DNA from: Clostridium sp. MCC353
GTDB taxonomy: Bacteria > Bacillota > Clostridia > Lachnospirales > Lachnospiraceae
Reading direction: 5' to 3'
DNA: 59,856 nucleotides
Assembly (NCBI RefSeq): GCF_018785315.1
Contig: NZ_WQPN01000016.1
Span: forward strand, 1 to 59,856
How positions within the stretch are numbered: the first letter of the stretch is position 1; every line of letters begins with the position of its first letter. Under the pieces are notes generated by a model. It was not told where the DNA came from. It saw only the letters and a list, made by a program, of their open reading frames with translations, and did no database searches. Position numbers and translations under genes: made by a program. Of this stretch, positions 50,627 to 59,502 are shown piece after piece.

Positions 50627-53344
50627 ATGAAATCAGGACTGCTGAACGAGCTGAACAAGCGCATCCTGTTCTGTGACGGAGGAATGGGAAGCCTGCTGCA
50701 GGAAAAAGGCTTAAAGGCCGGGGAACTGCCGGAAACCTGGAATATTACCCATAAAGAAATACTGGTCGGCATCCATAAGAGTTATTTAGAGGCCGGCGCC
50801 GACATCATTACCACCAATACCTTTGGAGCAAACCGGTTAAAATACAATGAAAAAAAGGATTATACGGTAGAGCAGGTGGTGACTGCCGCTCTGGACAATG
50901 CGAAACAGGCCGTAAATGAGGCGGAAGGGCTGACCGGAAAAAAAGGATATATCGCCCTGGATCTGGGTCCTACGGGTAAACTTTTGGAGCCTCTGGGGGA
51001 TCTTCCTTTTGAAGAGGCATATGAACTGTTCAGGGAAACCGTGGTCTGCGGAGCCAAGGAAGGTGCGGATCTGGTTCTGATCGAAACTATGAGCGACGGC
51101 TATGAAGCCAAGGCGGCGGTTTTGGCGGCTAAGGAAAACTGTGATCTCCCTGTATTTGTATCCATGGTATTTGATGGTAACGGGAAACTGCTCACAGGCG
51201 GCGACGTGGCGGCCACCGTCGCATTGCTGGAAGGGCTTGGAGTGGATGCGCTGGGAATTAACTGCGGGCTTGGCCCTGTGCAGATGAAAGGGATTTTAGT
51301 TGATATTCTGGAAGTGGCTTCCATTCCCGTAATTGTCAACCCCAATGCAGGGCTTCCAAGAAGCGTAAATGGGAAGACGGTTTATGATATCGATGCGGAT
51401 CAGTTTGCCAAGGTGATGAAGGAAATTGCCGCAATGGGTGCCCGTGTGATCGGCGGATGCTGCGGCACAACGCCGGAACATATTCAAAAAACAGTGGAAT
51501 TGTGTAAGGATCTGCCAATGGCGCCTGTCACAGATAAAAAGCGCACGGTTATTTCTTCCTATTCCCATGCGGTTGTGATTGATAATAAACCGGTTATCAT
51601 AGGAGAGCGGATCAATCCCACCGGAAAATCTAAATTCAAACAGGCCCTGAGGGATCACGATCTGGAATATATTCTGGATGAAGGAGTGGCCCAGGAAGAA
51701 CGTGGGGCCCATGTGCTGGATGTGAATGTAGGCCTGCCGGAGATCGACGAACCTTCCATGATGGAAGAGGTGATAGTGGAACTGCAGAGCATCATTAAAC
51801 TGCCCCTTCAGATCGATACTTCCAATATGGAGGCCATGGAGCGGGCGATGCGCATTTATAACGGAAAACCGATGATCAATTCCGTAAATGGAAAGCTGGA
51901 ATCTATGGAGGCTGTTTTCCCTCTGGTGCAAAAATACGGCGGGGTTGTGGTTGCCCTGACCCTGGACGAAGACGGAATTCCGGAAACGGCAAAGGGCCGG
52001 GTCCGGATTGCAAAGAAGATTTATAAAAAGGCGGCTGAGTACGGCATTTCAGAGAAGGACATTCTTATTGACGCCCTCTGCCTGACTGTGAGTTCGGACA
52101 GCAAGGGGGCGTTAACCACCCTGGAAACCCTGCGGAGGGTGAAGGAAGAACTGGGAGGCAAGACCATTCTCGGGGTATCCAATATCTCGTTCGGACTTCC
52201 GCAGAGGGAGATTATCAACGCGTCCTTTTTCACTATGGCCCTTCACAGCGGCCTGAATGCGGCGATCATCAATCCCAATTCGGAAGCCATGATGCGTTCC
52301 TATTACAGTTACCGGGTTTTGGCTGATTTAGACCCGCACTGCGGAGACTATATCGAGGTGTACGGCGGCCAGGCGTCGGGAAATGGCATGGCGTCGGGGA
52401 GCGGCACGGCGTCAGGAAATGGGCAGGCAGCAGGGAACGGCCAGGCGTCGGGAAATGGGCAGGCAGCAGGGAACGGCCAGGCGTCGGGAAATGGCATGGC
52501 GGCAGGATGCGGCACGGCGTCGGGAAATAAGCAGGCAGCAGGGAACGGCATGGCGTCGGGAAACAGCCAGGCGGCAGAAAAAAAACATGCTGCGGGCAGC
52601 GTCCAGACCGCAGGAAAAAACCATGCTGCGGGCAGCGTCCAGACCGCAGGAAACGGCAGCTCCACGGAAAACGCCCGGAATAACGATCCGAAGTACAGGA
52701 AAAGCGCTTCTGTGTCAGATCTTGGCAGCAGCATTATTAAAGGGCTGAAAAACCAGGCGTCAGATGCGGTGAAGGAGCTTTTAAAAACCAGAGATTCCCT
52801 GGAGATCATCAATGAAGAGATGATCCCCGCCCTGAATGTGGTGGGAAATGGTTTTGAAAAGGGAACCATGTTCCTTCCCCAGCTTTTGATGAGCGCGGAA
52901 GCGGCCAAGGCGGCGTTTGAAGTGATAAAAGAGCAGATGGCTGTTTCAGGCCGGACACAGGAGAAAAAAGGCAGGGTGATTCTGGCTACAGTGAAAGGGG
53001 ATATTCACGATATTGGAAAGAATATAGTGAAGGTGCTTCTGGAAAACTACAGCTATGATGTCATTGACCTGGGAAAAGACGTGCCGCCGGAGACGGTTGT
53101 GGAAAAGGCGGTAGAGCTCAATGTGCCTTTAGTGGGCCTCAGCGCCCTGATGACCACTACAGTGCCCAGTATGGAAGAGACTATAAAACAGTTGAGAAAA
53201 TCTGCCCCATGGGTGAAAATCATGGTAGGCGGAGCGGTTATGACGGAAGAATATTCACAGACCATTGGAGCGGACCGGTATTGCAAAGACGCCATGGCCT
53301 CCGTAAACTACGCGGAAGATGTGATCGTGGAACCGTTCAGATAG
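50627..53344 (+). CDS. metH: Cobalamin-dependent methionine synthase with repetitive insert
   Basis: A 905-residue MetH. The order is homocysteine-binding barrel with zinc cysteines (GINCGLGP, then Cys278-Cys279 in GGCCGTTPEHI), pterin-binding barrel (VIGERINPTGKSKF), an unusual repeat insert at about 585-680, a cap domain, and the cobalamin-binding domain with His794 in KGDIHDIGKNI. The C-terminal AdoMet reactivation domain is absent, so a separate reactivation protein is needed, as in other Clostridia. Without the insert the length fits the usual roughly 800-residue short form. The ATG after GGAGGAAAT is used; 16 extra upstream codons lack a ribosome binding site. It methylates homocysteine to methionine. 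Confidence 0.96.
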   Translation: MKSGLLNELNKRILFCDGGMGSLLQEKGLKAGELPETWNITHKEILVGIHKSYLEAGADIITTNTFGANRLKYNEKKDYTVEQVVTAALDNAKQAVNEAEGLTGKKGYIALDLGPTGKLLEPLGDLPFEEAYELFRETVVCGAKEGADLVLIETMSDGYEAKAAVLAAKENCDLPVFVSMVFDGNGKLLTGGDVAATVALLEGLGVDALGINCGLGPVQMKGILVDILEVASIPVIVNPNAGLPRSVNGKTVYDIDADQFAKVMKEIAAMGARVIGGCCGTTPEHIQKTVELCKDLPMAPVTDKKRTVISSYSHAVVIDNKPVIIGERINPTGKSKFKQALRDHDLEYILDEGVAQEERGAHVLDVNVGLPEIDEPSMMEEVIVELQSIIKLPLQIDTSNMEAMERAMRIYNGKPMINSVNGKLESMEAVFPLVQKYGGVVVALTLDEDGIPETAKGRVRIAKKIYKKAAEYGISEKDILIDALCLTVSSDSKGALTTLETLRRVKEELGGKTILGVSNISFGLPQREIINASFFTMALHSGLNAAIINPNSEAMMRSYYSYRVLADLDPHCGDYIEVYGGQASGNGMASGSGTASGNGQAAGNGQASGNGQAAGNGQASGNGMAAGCGTASGNKQAAGNGMASGNSQAAEKKHAAGSVQTAGKNHAAGSVQTAGNGSSTENARNNDPKYRKSASVSDLGSSIIKGLKNQASDAVKELLKTRDSLEIINEEMIPALNVVGNGFEKGTMFLPQLLMSAEAAKAAFEVIKEQMAVSGRTQEKKGRVILATVKGDIHDIGKNIVKVLLENYSYDVIDLGKDVPPETVVEKAVELNVPLVGLSALMTTTVPSMEETIKQLRKSAPWVKIMVGGAVMTEEYSQTIGADRYCKDAMASVNYAEDVIVEPFR
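52379..52650 (+). repeat. Coding tandem repeats in metH
   Basis: Eleven 18-base units (52379-52576) encode hexapeptides of the form G-N-G-(Q/M)-A-(S/A), with 36-base blocks repeated almost perfectly. Two 36-base units then encode HAAGSVQTAG twice. The segment lies exactly between the pterin and cobalamin halves of the enzyme. It has no internal stop in the coding frame and is also open on the opposite strand. Confidence 0.95.
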
Positions 53345-53454
53345 GTCTGCGCATTTACAGCTCAGATCCTATGAAAACATAGCGTTTGCAGGCATCCAGC
53401 CCCTCGCCGCAGGCGGATTCAATTGGCTGGATTATATGATGAGGAGAATCTCTT

Positions 53455-53979
53455 ATGGGTTGGGAATTTGAACTGCTGTATTTGTTACAGAAGCTGCACA
53501 CGCCATGGCTGGATCAGTTCATGGTGGGAATCACCGGCTTATCCGACCATGGTGAAGTTTGGATTGCATTGGCTCTGGCCTTCCTCTGCTTTAAAAAGAG
53601 CAGGAAAATAGGAATTGCAATGATCGGGGCCATGGCCCTGTCCTTTTTGATGGGCAATGTCCTTCTGAAAAATATGATCGGCCGCAGCCGCCCCTGCTGG
53701 ATTGACAACAGCGTGGCGCTGCTGATTGACAGCCCTAAGGACTATTCCTTTCCGTCCGGACATACTCTGGCATCATTTACCGCTTCGGTGAGTATTTATT
53801 TACAGAACAGAAAGTGGGGGATGGCGGCTCTTTTGCTGGCGGTTTTGATCACATTTTCCAGACTTTATCTGTTTGTGCATTTTCCAACTGATATTTTGGC
53901 CGGAGCGGTTCTCGGAACTGTCTCAGCGTTTTTTGTAAACCGTATGATGAAAAAGCGGAAGATGTTAGAGCGTGTTTGA
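53455..53979 (+). CDS. PAP2-family phosphatase
   Basis: A 174-residue membrane phosphatase with about five helices and the three PAP2 motifs: KNMIGRSRP (K-x6-RP), PSGH, and SRLYLFVHFPTD (SR-x5-H-x3-D with catalytic His). It resembles undecaprenyl-diphosphate or phosphatidylglycerol-phosphate phosphatases and probably dephosphorylates a lipid on the outer face. The ATG follows GAGGAG. The stop codon lies inside a palindromic repeat, whose left arm supplies the last codons. Confidence 0.93.
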   Translation: MGWEFELLYLLQKLHTPWLDQFMVGITGLSDHGEVWIALALAFLCFKKSRKIGIAMIGAMALSFLMGNVLLKNMIGRSRPCWIDNSVALLIDSPKDYSFPSGHTLASFTASVSIYLQNRKWGMAALLLAVLITFSRLYLFVHFPTDILAGAVLGTVSAFFVNRMMKKRKMLERV

Positions 53980-54124
53980 AAATTCATTTCCGCCATCTGC
54001 ACGTCCCACTTTGCGGTGTATTTGCCCCGAATTCAGGTTACATAGCCCGCTATGCGCCCGTCATTCGGGACAAATCTCTCACAAACTGTGACGCACATCT
54101 GACAGAAAGCAATTTTCAAACACA
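53972..54124. repeat. Nested hairpin repeat, full copy
   Basis: Outer arms GTGTTTGAAAATT and AATTTTCAAACAC pair perfectly. Inside them TTTGCGGTGTATTTGCCCCG pairs with a CGGGACAAATCTCTCACAAA arm. At the centre CATAGC pairs with GCTATG. It overlaps the final codons of the PAP2 gene. A degraded relative lies before metF. The size and structure suggest a non-autonomous MITE-like or REP-like element; no transposase is in the window. Confidence 0.8.
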
Positions 54125-54154
54125 CTCCAGTGCAGGAAGAAGGAGGCGGACAAC

Positions 54155-54943
54155 ATGATTTTGAGAGGTAGTGTATTTTCACAGGTACTTCAGATGGATA
54201 CGGGGATTACAGTAGTAATACCTGATAAATATGAGGAGGGGAAGGACTATAAAGCGGCCTATCTGCTGCACGGGCTCGGCGGCGGCAGCGGAAACTGGGT
54301 GGATCACACCCTGCTCACCTTATACGCCAGGGACTACAGGACCGTGTTTATCATGCCCGAAGCCGCCAGAAGTTTTTATACGGACATGAGATATGGACAG
54401 AAGTTTTTTACTTACGTGACAGAGGAACTCCCATCCATTTGTAAGAGCGTGTTCCATATATCTGCAAAACCCTGTGATACCGCCGTGATCGGCGCGTCCA
54501 TGGGCGGTTACGGGGCCCTGAAATGCGCTCTGTCAAAACCGGAGCAATACGGCTTCTGCGCTTCCTTTTCCCCGGCCTGCCTCTATCTGAAAGAATATCT
54601 GGATGAATACAGGCCCAAGGGAAAATGGGACGAGGTGCGGGCTGCGTTCGGCGACCAGATGGTCATGGATTTTCTCTCCATACACGGAGAAGACCTTCAG
54701 TGGAAACAGGAAAATGAGATCCTGTGTCTGGCGGACGAAGCTGAAAAACAGAAGGTAAAGCCCAGAATTTATATGGCCTGTGGTTACGGCGATTATCTGA
54801 GGGATTCCAATGTGAAATTTGCCGCTGATATGAAGAACAGGGACTTTGACTTCACCTTTGAAGAGTGGGAAGGAGAGCATGGATGGTATTTCTTTGACCA
54901 GGCCCTTAAAAAAGCTCTGGATTTCGGCTATAACAAAAGGTAG
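54155..54943 (+). CDS. Alpha/beta-hydrolase esterase (EstA/esterase D-like)
   Basis: A 262-residue serine esterase with no signal peptide. The nucleophile elbow is GASMGG (near residue 115), an oxyanion segment YLLHGLGGG lies near residue 35, the acid is probably Asp in CGYGDYLRDSN and the His is in EGEHGWYFFD. It belongs to the tributyrin-esterase/S-formylglutathione-hydrolase-like group and may cleave acetyl or feruloyl esters from sugars. AGGAGG lies upstream of the ATG. It follows the hairpin repeat and precedes a flavin reductase by about 80 bases. Confidence 0.9.
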   Translation: MILRGSVFSQVLQMDTGITVVIPDKYEEGKDYKAAYLLHGLGGGSGNWVDHTLLTLYARDYRTVFIMPEAARSFYTDMRYGQKFFTYVTEELPSICKSVFHISAKPCDTAVIGASMGGYGALKCALSKPEQYGFCASFSPACLYLKEYLDEYRPKGKWDEVRAAFGDQMVMDFLSIHGEDLQWKQENEILCLADEAEKQKVKPRIYMACGYGDYLRDSNVKFAADMKNRDFDFTFEEWEGEHGWYFFDQALKKALDFGYNKR

Positions 54944-55023
54944 AAAAACTCCATGGACGGCATCCGCGCTGCCGGGCCGGATCATGGATGCCAATGACGG
55001 GCGGCGCAGAAAAGAGGGAAGAT

Positions 55024-55653
55024 ATGAAAGTATTATTGTTAAATGGAAGCGGCAATGAACATGGATGCACTTATACAGCTCTCACAGAAGCAGCGCAGGC
55101 GCTCAATCAGGAAGGGGTGGAGACCGAGATCATCCAGCTTGGAAAACAGGCGGTCAGGGACTGCATCGGCTGCGGCGCATGTGCCAAACTGGAAAATCAA
55201 TGTGTATTTTCAGACGATTTAGTCAATGAGGTGCTGAAAAAGGCGAAGGAGGCGGATGGTTTTATCTTCGGAACCCCTGTCTATTATGCCCATCCCAGCG
55301 GAAGAATCCTTTCCTTCTTGGACCGGCTGTTCTATGCCGCTGACGGCGATACCTTTGCCTATAAGCCAGGAGCTGCCATAGCCTCTGCCAGAAGGGCGGG
55401 CACAACGGCTTCTTTAGACGTGCTGAACAAATACTTCACCATTGCCAAAATGCCGGTGGTATCCTCCCAGTATTGGAACATGGTTCATGGAAATACTCCG
55501 GAAGAGGTGAAGCAGGACGGCGAAGGGCTTCAGATCATGCGGACCCTGGGACAGAACATGGCCTGGCTGTTAAAATGCATTGAGGCTGGAAAAGCCGCCG
55601 GAATCCATAAACCCCAGGAGGAAAAGAGGATCAGGACGAATTTTATCCGTTGA
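55024..55653 (+). CDS. NADPH-dependent FMN reductase-type flavodoxin protein
   Basis: A 209-residue flavodoxin-fold oxidoreductase (LLNGSGNEHGCTYTAL phosphate loop, GTPVYYAHPSG). It carries CIGCGACAKLENQC, a short cysteine cluster as in iron-sulfur flavoproteins, though only part of a [4Fe-4S] set. It probably moves electrons from NAD(P)H or ferredoxin to a small substrate such as a quinone or nitro compound. The ATG after GAGGGAAG is used. No partner is coupled to it. Confidence 0.88.
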   Translation: MKVLLLNGSGNEHGCTYTALTEAAQALNQEGVETEIIQLGKQAVRDCIGCGACAKLENQCVFSDDLVNEVLKKAKEADGFIFGTPVYYAHPSGRILSFLDRLFYAADGDTFAYKPGAAIASARRAGTTASLDVLNKYFTIAKMPVVSSQYWNMVHGNTPEEVKQDGEGLQIMRTLGQNMAWLLKCIEAGKAAGIHKPQEEKRIRTNFIR

Positions 55654-55704
55654 CGGAAGCAGGAAATTATGATAGACTGATGCCAAAAGACGGAAGGGGT
55701 GAAA

Positions 55705-55810
55705 GGATGAGGTAATGATTCTTGCTTGAGTAACTGTATGACGATGAATGGAAACAGCCTGTATCAGGCTTTTATTGTCGTACTTGTTTTGCAAGAATGT
55801 TATTTCATCC
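55705..55810. other. Long structured intergenic hairpin
   Basis: Arms GGATGAGGTAATGATTCTTGC and GCAAGAATGTTATTTCATCC pair over about 20 bases. Inside, TATGACGAT pairs with ATTGTCGTA and AGCCTG with CAGGCT. The stacked imperfect stem of about 106 bases has no protein-coding sense. It could be a small RNA, a transcript end or a MITE-like repeat. Confidence 0.6.
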
Positions 55811-55949
55811 TGCACCTGACATAGATTGAGAATACGCTCCAACGCCGGTGGTAACGGTTATATAACCGTATTTCATGCGGTTGTAAATCATAAGGCGGCA
55901 TTTTATGCTGTGATATATCATGAGGCGGTATTATCGATTGTGATGGCGG

Positions 55950-55986
55950 ACGGCTGTGGGAATGAACTTTCTTGCAGCCGTTTTTT
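55950..55986 (+). terminator. Terminator-like hairpin upstream of the ABC-F leader
   Basis: Stem ACGGCTG/CAGCCGT with an 18-base loop and six T residues. It is suitable as a terminator for the upstream transcript or as an attenuator within the ABC-F leader. Confidence 0.6.
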
Positions 55987-56015
55987 GTTTCATAGGAAAG
56001 TTCGTCCTATGAAAC
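55987..56015. other. Hairpin adjacent to the terminator
   Basis: A perfect 11-base stem, GTTTCATAGGA/TCCTATGAAAC, directly follows the previous T run. GAACTTTC before it can also pair with GAAAGTTC within it, so the two structures may be alternatives. Confidence 0.55.
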
Positions 56016-56073
56016 AAAAACGCTCCGCGGAGGATCGCACTGCGTATCGCATATAATGCGGCAGAAGGGAATC

Positions 56074-56175
56074 ATGTCGCTGAAGCGACCCGCCGCAGGC
56101 GGAGAATCCCGCGAGCGGGATTCTTATTTATTGGCGGGGGAACAGCCGATTAATGCTTGTTTCCACCGGCCATGA
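56074..56175 (+). promoter_or_regulatory. Short ORF with internal hairpin upstream of the ABC-F gene
   Basis: A 33-codon frame starting with ATG four bases after GAAGGG ends 15 bases before the ABC-F start. Within it lies a GAATCCCGC/GCGGGATTC hairpin (56104-56123) followed by a T-rich tract, and just before it CCGCC-GCA-GGCGG can form a competing stem. This fits ribosome-controlled attenuation known for other antibiotic-resistance ABC-F genes, but translation is unproven. Confidence 0.45.
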
Positions 56176-56189
56176 CAGGAGGGATATCT

Positions 56190-57677
56190 ATGTCATTGAT
56201 ACAGGTAACGGATCTGTCTTTTTCCTATGAAGACAGTTACGATATGATTTTTGAAAATGTGTCTTTTCAGATAGACACAGACTGGAAATTAGGTTTTACC
56301 GGGCGTAATGGCCGGGGGAAGACCACATTTTTGAATCTGCTGATGGGAAAATATGAATACAGCGGGAAGATTACATCCGGCGCTGCCTTTGATTATTTCC
56401 CATTTCCGGTGAAAGACCCTTCTCAGGATGCCATTGATATCATCGCGGGGATATCTGCGGAGATATCAAGCTGGCAGGTGATGAAGGAGCTTCACAAGCT
56501 GGGGCTTTCGGACGATGTGCTGTTCAGGCCGTTTAAAACCCTGTCCAATGGGGAGAGAACCAAGGTGCTGCTGGCCGCTTTGTTTTCCCAGGAGAATCAT
56601 TTTCTGCTGATTGACGAGCCCACCAATCATCTGGATCTGGAGGGCAGGGAAGTGGTGAGCCGGTATTTGAATTCCAAAAAGGGCTTCATCCTCATTTCCC
56701 ATGACCGGACATTTTTGGATTCCTGCGTGGATCATATTTTGTCCATTAATAAGACGGATATTGAGGTACAGAAGGGGAATTTCTCTTCCTGGTATCAGAA
56801 TAAGCAGATGCGGGATGAGTTTGAAACGGCTGAAAATGAAAGGCTGAAAAAGGACATCAGGCGGCTGTCGGCGGCGGCCAGACAGAGCAGTGAATGGGCC
56901 GACAAGGTGGAGAGCACAAAAATCGGGAAAAAGTCCGTAAGCCTGGAAAAATGCAAAGATACCAGGGCATATATCGGCGAAAAGTCCAGGCGGATGCAGA
57001 TGAGGCGGAAGAATCTGGAGCGGCGCCAGAGCCGGGCGCTGGAGGAAAAAACCGGACTTTTAAAGAATATTGAGAATACGGAAAGCCTGAAACTGGAGCC
57101 GCTGATCTATCACAAGGACAGGCTGGCATCGGTATCGGATCTGAAGATCTATTACGGGGACCATGTGGTCTGCGATCCGGTTTCATTTACCGTGGAACAG
57201 GGGGAGCGGGTCTGCCTGAAGGGGAAAAATGGCTGCGGAAAATCCAGCATCATAAAGCTGATGATGGGAGAGGACATTCCTTTTCAGGGGGAACTTTCAG
57301 TAGGAAGCGGTTTAAAACTCTCCTATGTGTCCCAGGATACCTCCTTTTTAAAGGGGAATTTAAAGGATTATGCCGAAAAATGCGGAGTGGAGGAACGGCT
57401 TTTAAAAGCACTGCTGCGCAAACTGGATTTCTCCAGGGTCCAGTTTGAGAAGAATATGGAATCTTTCAGCGAAGGGCAGAAGAAAAAAGTCCTGATTGCC
57501 AGAAGCTTATGCGAAAAAGCCCATCTATATATATGGGATGAACCCCTTAATTTTATCGACATTTATTCCAGGATGCAGATTGAGGAACTATTGCTCTATT
57601 GGAAACCGACCCTGCTGTTTGTGGAGCATGACGCGTCATTTGCACGGAAAATCGCGACGAAGACAGTGGAGATGTAA
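56190..57677 (+). CDS. Lsa-type ABC-F ribosomal protection protein
   Basis: A 495-residue soluble protein with two ATP-binding domains and no membrane segments. Domain 1 has Walker A GRNGRGKTT, signature LSNGERTK and Walker B LIDEPTNHLD. A long basic interdomain linker follows at about 190-310. Domain 2 has GKNGCGKSS, FSEGQKKK and IWDEPLNFID. The overall pattern is that of Lsa proteins, which displace lincosamides, pleuromutilins and streptogramin A from the ribosome. AGGAGGG precedes the ATG; a longer frame adds 11 unlikely residues. A structured leader with a short ORF lies upstream. Confidence 0.9.
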   Translation: MSLIQVTDLSFSYEDSYDMIFENVSFQIDTDWKLGFTGRNGRGKTTFLNLLMGKYEYSGKITSGAAFDYFPFPVKDPSQDAIDIIAGISAEISSWQVMKELHKLGLSDDVLFRPFKTLSNGERTKVLLAALFSQENHFLLIDEPTNHLDLEGREVVSRYLNSKKGFILISHDRTFLDSCVDHILSINKTDIEVQKGNFSSWYQNKQMRDEFETAENERLKKDIRRLSAAARQSSEWADKVESTKIGKKSVSLEKCKDTRAYIGEKSRRMQMRRKNLERRQSRALEEKTGLLKNIENTESLKLEPLIYHKDRLASVSDLKIYYGDHVVCDPVSFTVEQGERVCLKGKNGCGKSSIIKLMMGEDIPFQGELSVGSGLKLSYVSQDTSFLKGNLKDYAEKCGVEERLLKALLRKLDFSRVQFEKNMESFSEGQKKKVLIARSLCEKAHLYIWDEPLNFIDIYSRMQIEELLLYWKPTLLFVEHDASFARKIATKTVEM

Positions 57678-57705
57678 ACTATTGACAGGAGAAATGAGGA
57701 AGATT

Positions 57706-58599
57706 ATGGAATATGTACCGGCAAAGACCATAGTGACCAAAACAAAAGGTTCCGGCTGGTTTGGAATTGATTATAACATGAATATTTACCGGGGCTGCTG
57801 CCATGGCTGTATTTACTGTGACAGCCGGTCGGACTGTTATCAGATTAAGGATTTTGATACGGTAAAGGCCAAGGAAAATGCCCTGCAGATCATCAGGGAC
57901 GACCTGCGCAGAAAGGTCAAAACAGGAGTGGTGGGGACAGGGGCCATGAGCGATCCCTATAATCCCTTTGAGAAGGAACTTCAATTGACCCGTCACGGGC
58001 TGGAACTGGTGGACGCCTTTGGATTCGGCATAGCCATCGCCACCAAAAGCACTCTGATGCTGCGGGATATGGACATTCTTTCCTCCATAAAAGAACATTC
58101 TCCTGTACTTTTAAAGGTCACCATTACGACCGCGGACGATGAGCTTTCAAAGAAAGTGGAGCCCGGCGCGCCGGTTTCTTCTGAGCGCTTTGAGATGCTC
58201 AGGCAGCTCAGCCGTCAGGGATTATTCTGCGGAATTTTACTGATGCCGGTTCTTCCATTTTTGGAGGATTCAGAGGAAAATGTGCTGGCTATCGTGAGAA
58301 AAGCCCATGAAGCAGGCGCTAAATTCATCTATGCCGCCTTTGGAATGACACTCAGAAATAATCAGAGAGAGTGGTATTTAGATCAATTGGAACGGATCTT
58401 TCCGGGGGAAGGGCTGGCGAAGCTGTATCTTAAAACGTATGGGAACCAATATGAGTGCCGCAGCAGGAAAGCTGCGGCGCTCTGGAAAGCATATGCGGCG
58501 GAGTGCGAAAAATATGGAATTTTGTACGATATGAAAGATATCATCTGCGCATACCGCCGAAAATACGAGATTTCCCAGCTCAGCTTGTTTGATTTGTAG
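57706..58599 (+). CDS. SPL-family radical SAM protein
   Basis: A 297-residue radical SAM enzyme with CCHGCIYC, giving the CxxxCxxC ligands of the [4Fe-4S] cluster. The surrounding MNIYRGCCHGCIYCDSRSDCYQ, GTGAMSDPYNPFE and ATKSTLMLRD are typical of the spore-photoproduct-lyase-related Rv2578c/SPL group. It is not a canonical SplB, and its substrate is unknown. The ATG at GAGGAAGATT is used; earlier in-frame ATGs overlap the ABC-F gene. It follows that gene closely and may be in its transcript. Confidence 0.88.
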   Translation: MEYVPAKTIVTKTKGSGWFGIDYNMNIYRGCCHGCIYCDSRSDCYQIKDFDTVKAKENALQIIRDDLRRKVKTGVVGTGAMSDPYNPFEKELQLTRHGLELVDAFGFGIAIATKSTLMLRDMDILSSIKEHSPVLLKVTITTADDELSKKVEPGAPVSSERFEMLRQLSRQGLFCGILLMPVLPFLEDSEENVLAIVRKAHEAGAKFIYAAFGMTLRNNQREWYLDQLERIFPGEGLAKLYLKTYGNQYECRSRKAAALWKAYAAECEKYGILYDMKDIICAYRRKYEISQLSLFDL

Positions 58600-58613
58600 G
58601 AGCCGGGCGGTTT

Positions 58614-59348
58614 TTACCAGGACAGCCCGTTTGCCTGGCTTTGGCCAAACAGATAATCGTTATATACTTTTTCAACTGATTTTCTGTAACGGGGATGGCA
58701 GGGGATGGGGACAAAAGACCCGTCTGTCATGTAAAATCTGCCGTTTTTCATCTTATCGACAGCCTTTAACTGGATCAGATAACTTTTGCTGATCCTATAA
58801 AACGGCATCCCGCCCAGAAGGTTCTCCAGTTCTTCCATGGAGCCGTTCATTGCTATGTCCTGATGAGCGGTATGGATGGTGAGCTGGTGGCCATAAATTT
58901 CCGCCCATAAAATGGTTCTGGCCGGAATACACAGTTCCCTCCTTCCGCTTTTGACAGTCACCATGCGGGAAACATTGGTAAAGTGGCGGAAACACCGGCC
59001 CAGGGAATCCTGCAGCCCCTCTTCCAGTACGGGTTTGATCAGATAGTCGATTGCTTTCACCCGGTAGCCCTCCAGCGCATGGTCGGTGCTGATGGTGATA
59101 AAGATGATTTCACAGCCCGGAAGCAGTTCCCGGATTTTTTCTGCTGTTTCGATTCCGTTCATTCCGTCCATATAAATGTCCAGAAGAACCAGCTCAAAAG
59201 ACCTTGTCCCAATGGCTTCAATTAATTCCCCACCCCGGGAAAAACAGAAGACAGAAGCTTCAAACATATTTCTTTCCAGAAAAATTTCAGTATATTTTTT
59301 AATTTGGTTTAACTCTTCTTGTTCGTCATCGCAGATGGCAATATTCAT
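58614..59348 (-). CDS. LytTR-family response regulator (orphan in window)
   Basis: A 244-residue regulator with receiver domain (ICDDEQEEL, Asp57 in LVLLDIYMDGMNG, Lys in YLIKPV) and LytTR domain (ILWAEIYGHQLTIHT, FYRISKSYLIQLKAV). It is of the AgrA/VirR type. GGAGG lies before the ATG. Its histidine kinase is not in the window; no gene lies between it and the right edge, where only repeats occur. It converges with the radical SAM gene, the stops being about 14 bases apart. Confidence 0.93.
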   Translation of the reverse strand: MNIAICDDEQEELNQIKKYTEIFLERNMFEASVFCFSRGGELIEAIGTRSFELVLLDIYMDGMNGIETAEKIRELLPGCEIIFITISTDHALEGYRVKAIDYLIKPVLEEGLQDSLGRCFRHFTNVSRMVTVKSGRRELCIPARTILWAEIYGHQLTIHTAHQDIAMNGSMEELENLLGGMPFYRISKSYLIQLKAVDKMKNGRFYMTDGSFVPIPCHPRYRKSVEKVYNDYLFGQSQANGLSW

Positions 59349-59502
59349 ATAAAAAACCTCCAAATACTTGGCTGCCTCTATTTTAGCATAAACCGGAACC
59401 TTTTTTCATCGGGTTTTTATGACAGAATTTGATACTTTGTGCTGTTTGCTGGCAGTTCACGATGGAATATGTCTTTATAAGCTCAGATATACAAGAAAAC
59501 AA

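Noticed and set aside
52348-52908. Long minus-strand open frame across the metH repeats, rich in Pro, Phe and Ala
   Set aside because: It arises because the repeat unit is a multiple of three and lacks stops in several frames; the metH frame continues real domains on both sides.
55826-56056. Possible 76-codon gene in the ABC-F leader
   Set aside because: TTG start without a good ribosome binding site, no recognisable domain, and it runs through hairpins better explained as regulatory or repeat DNA.
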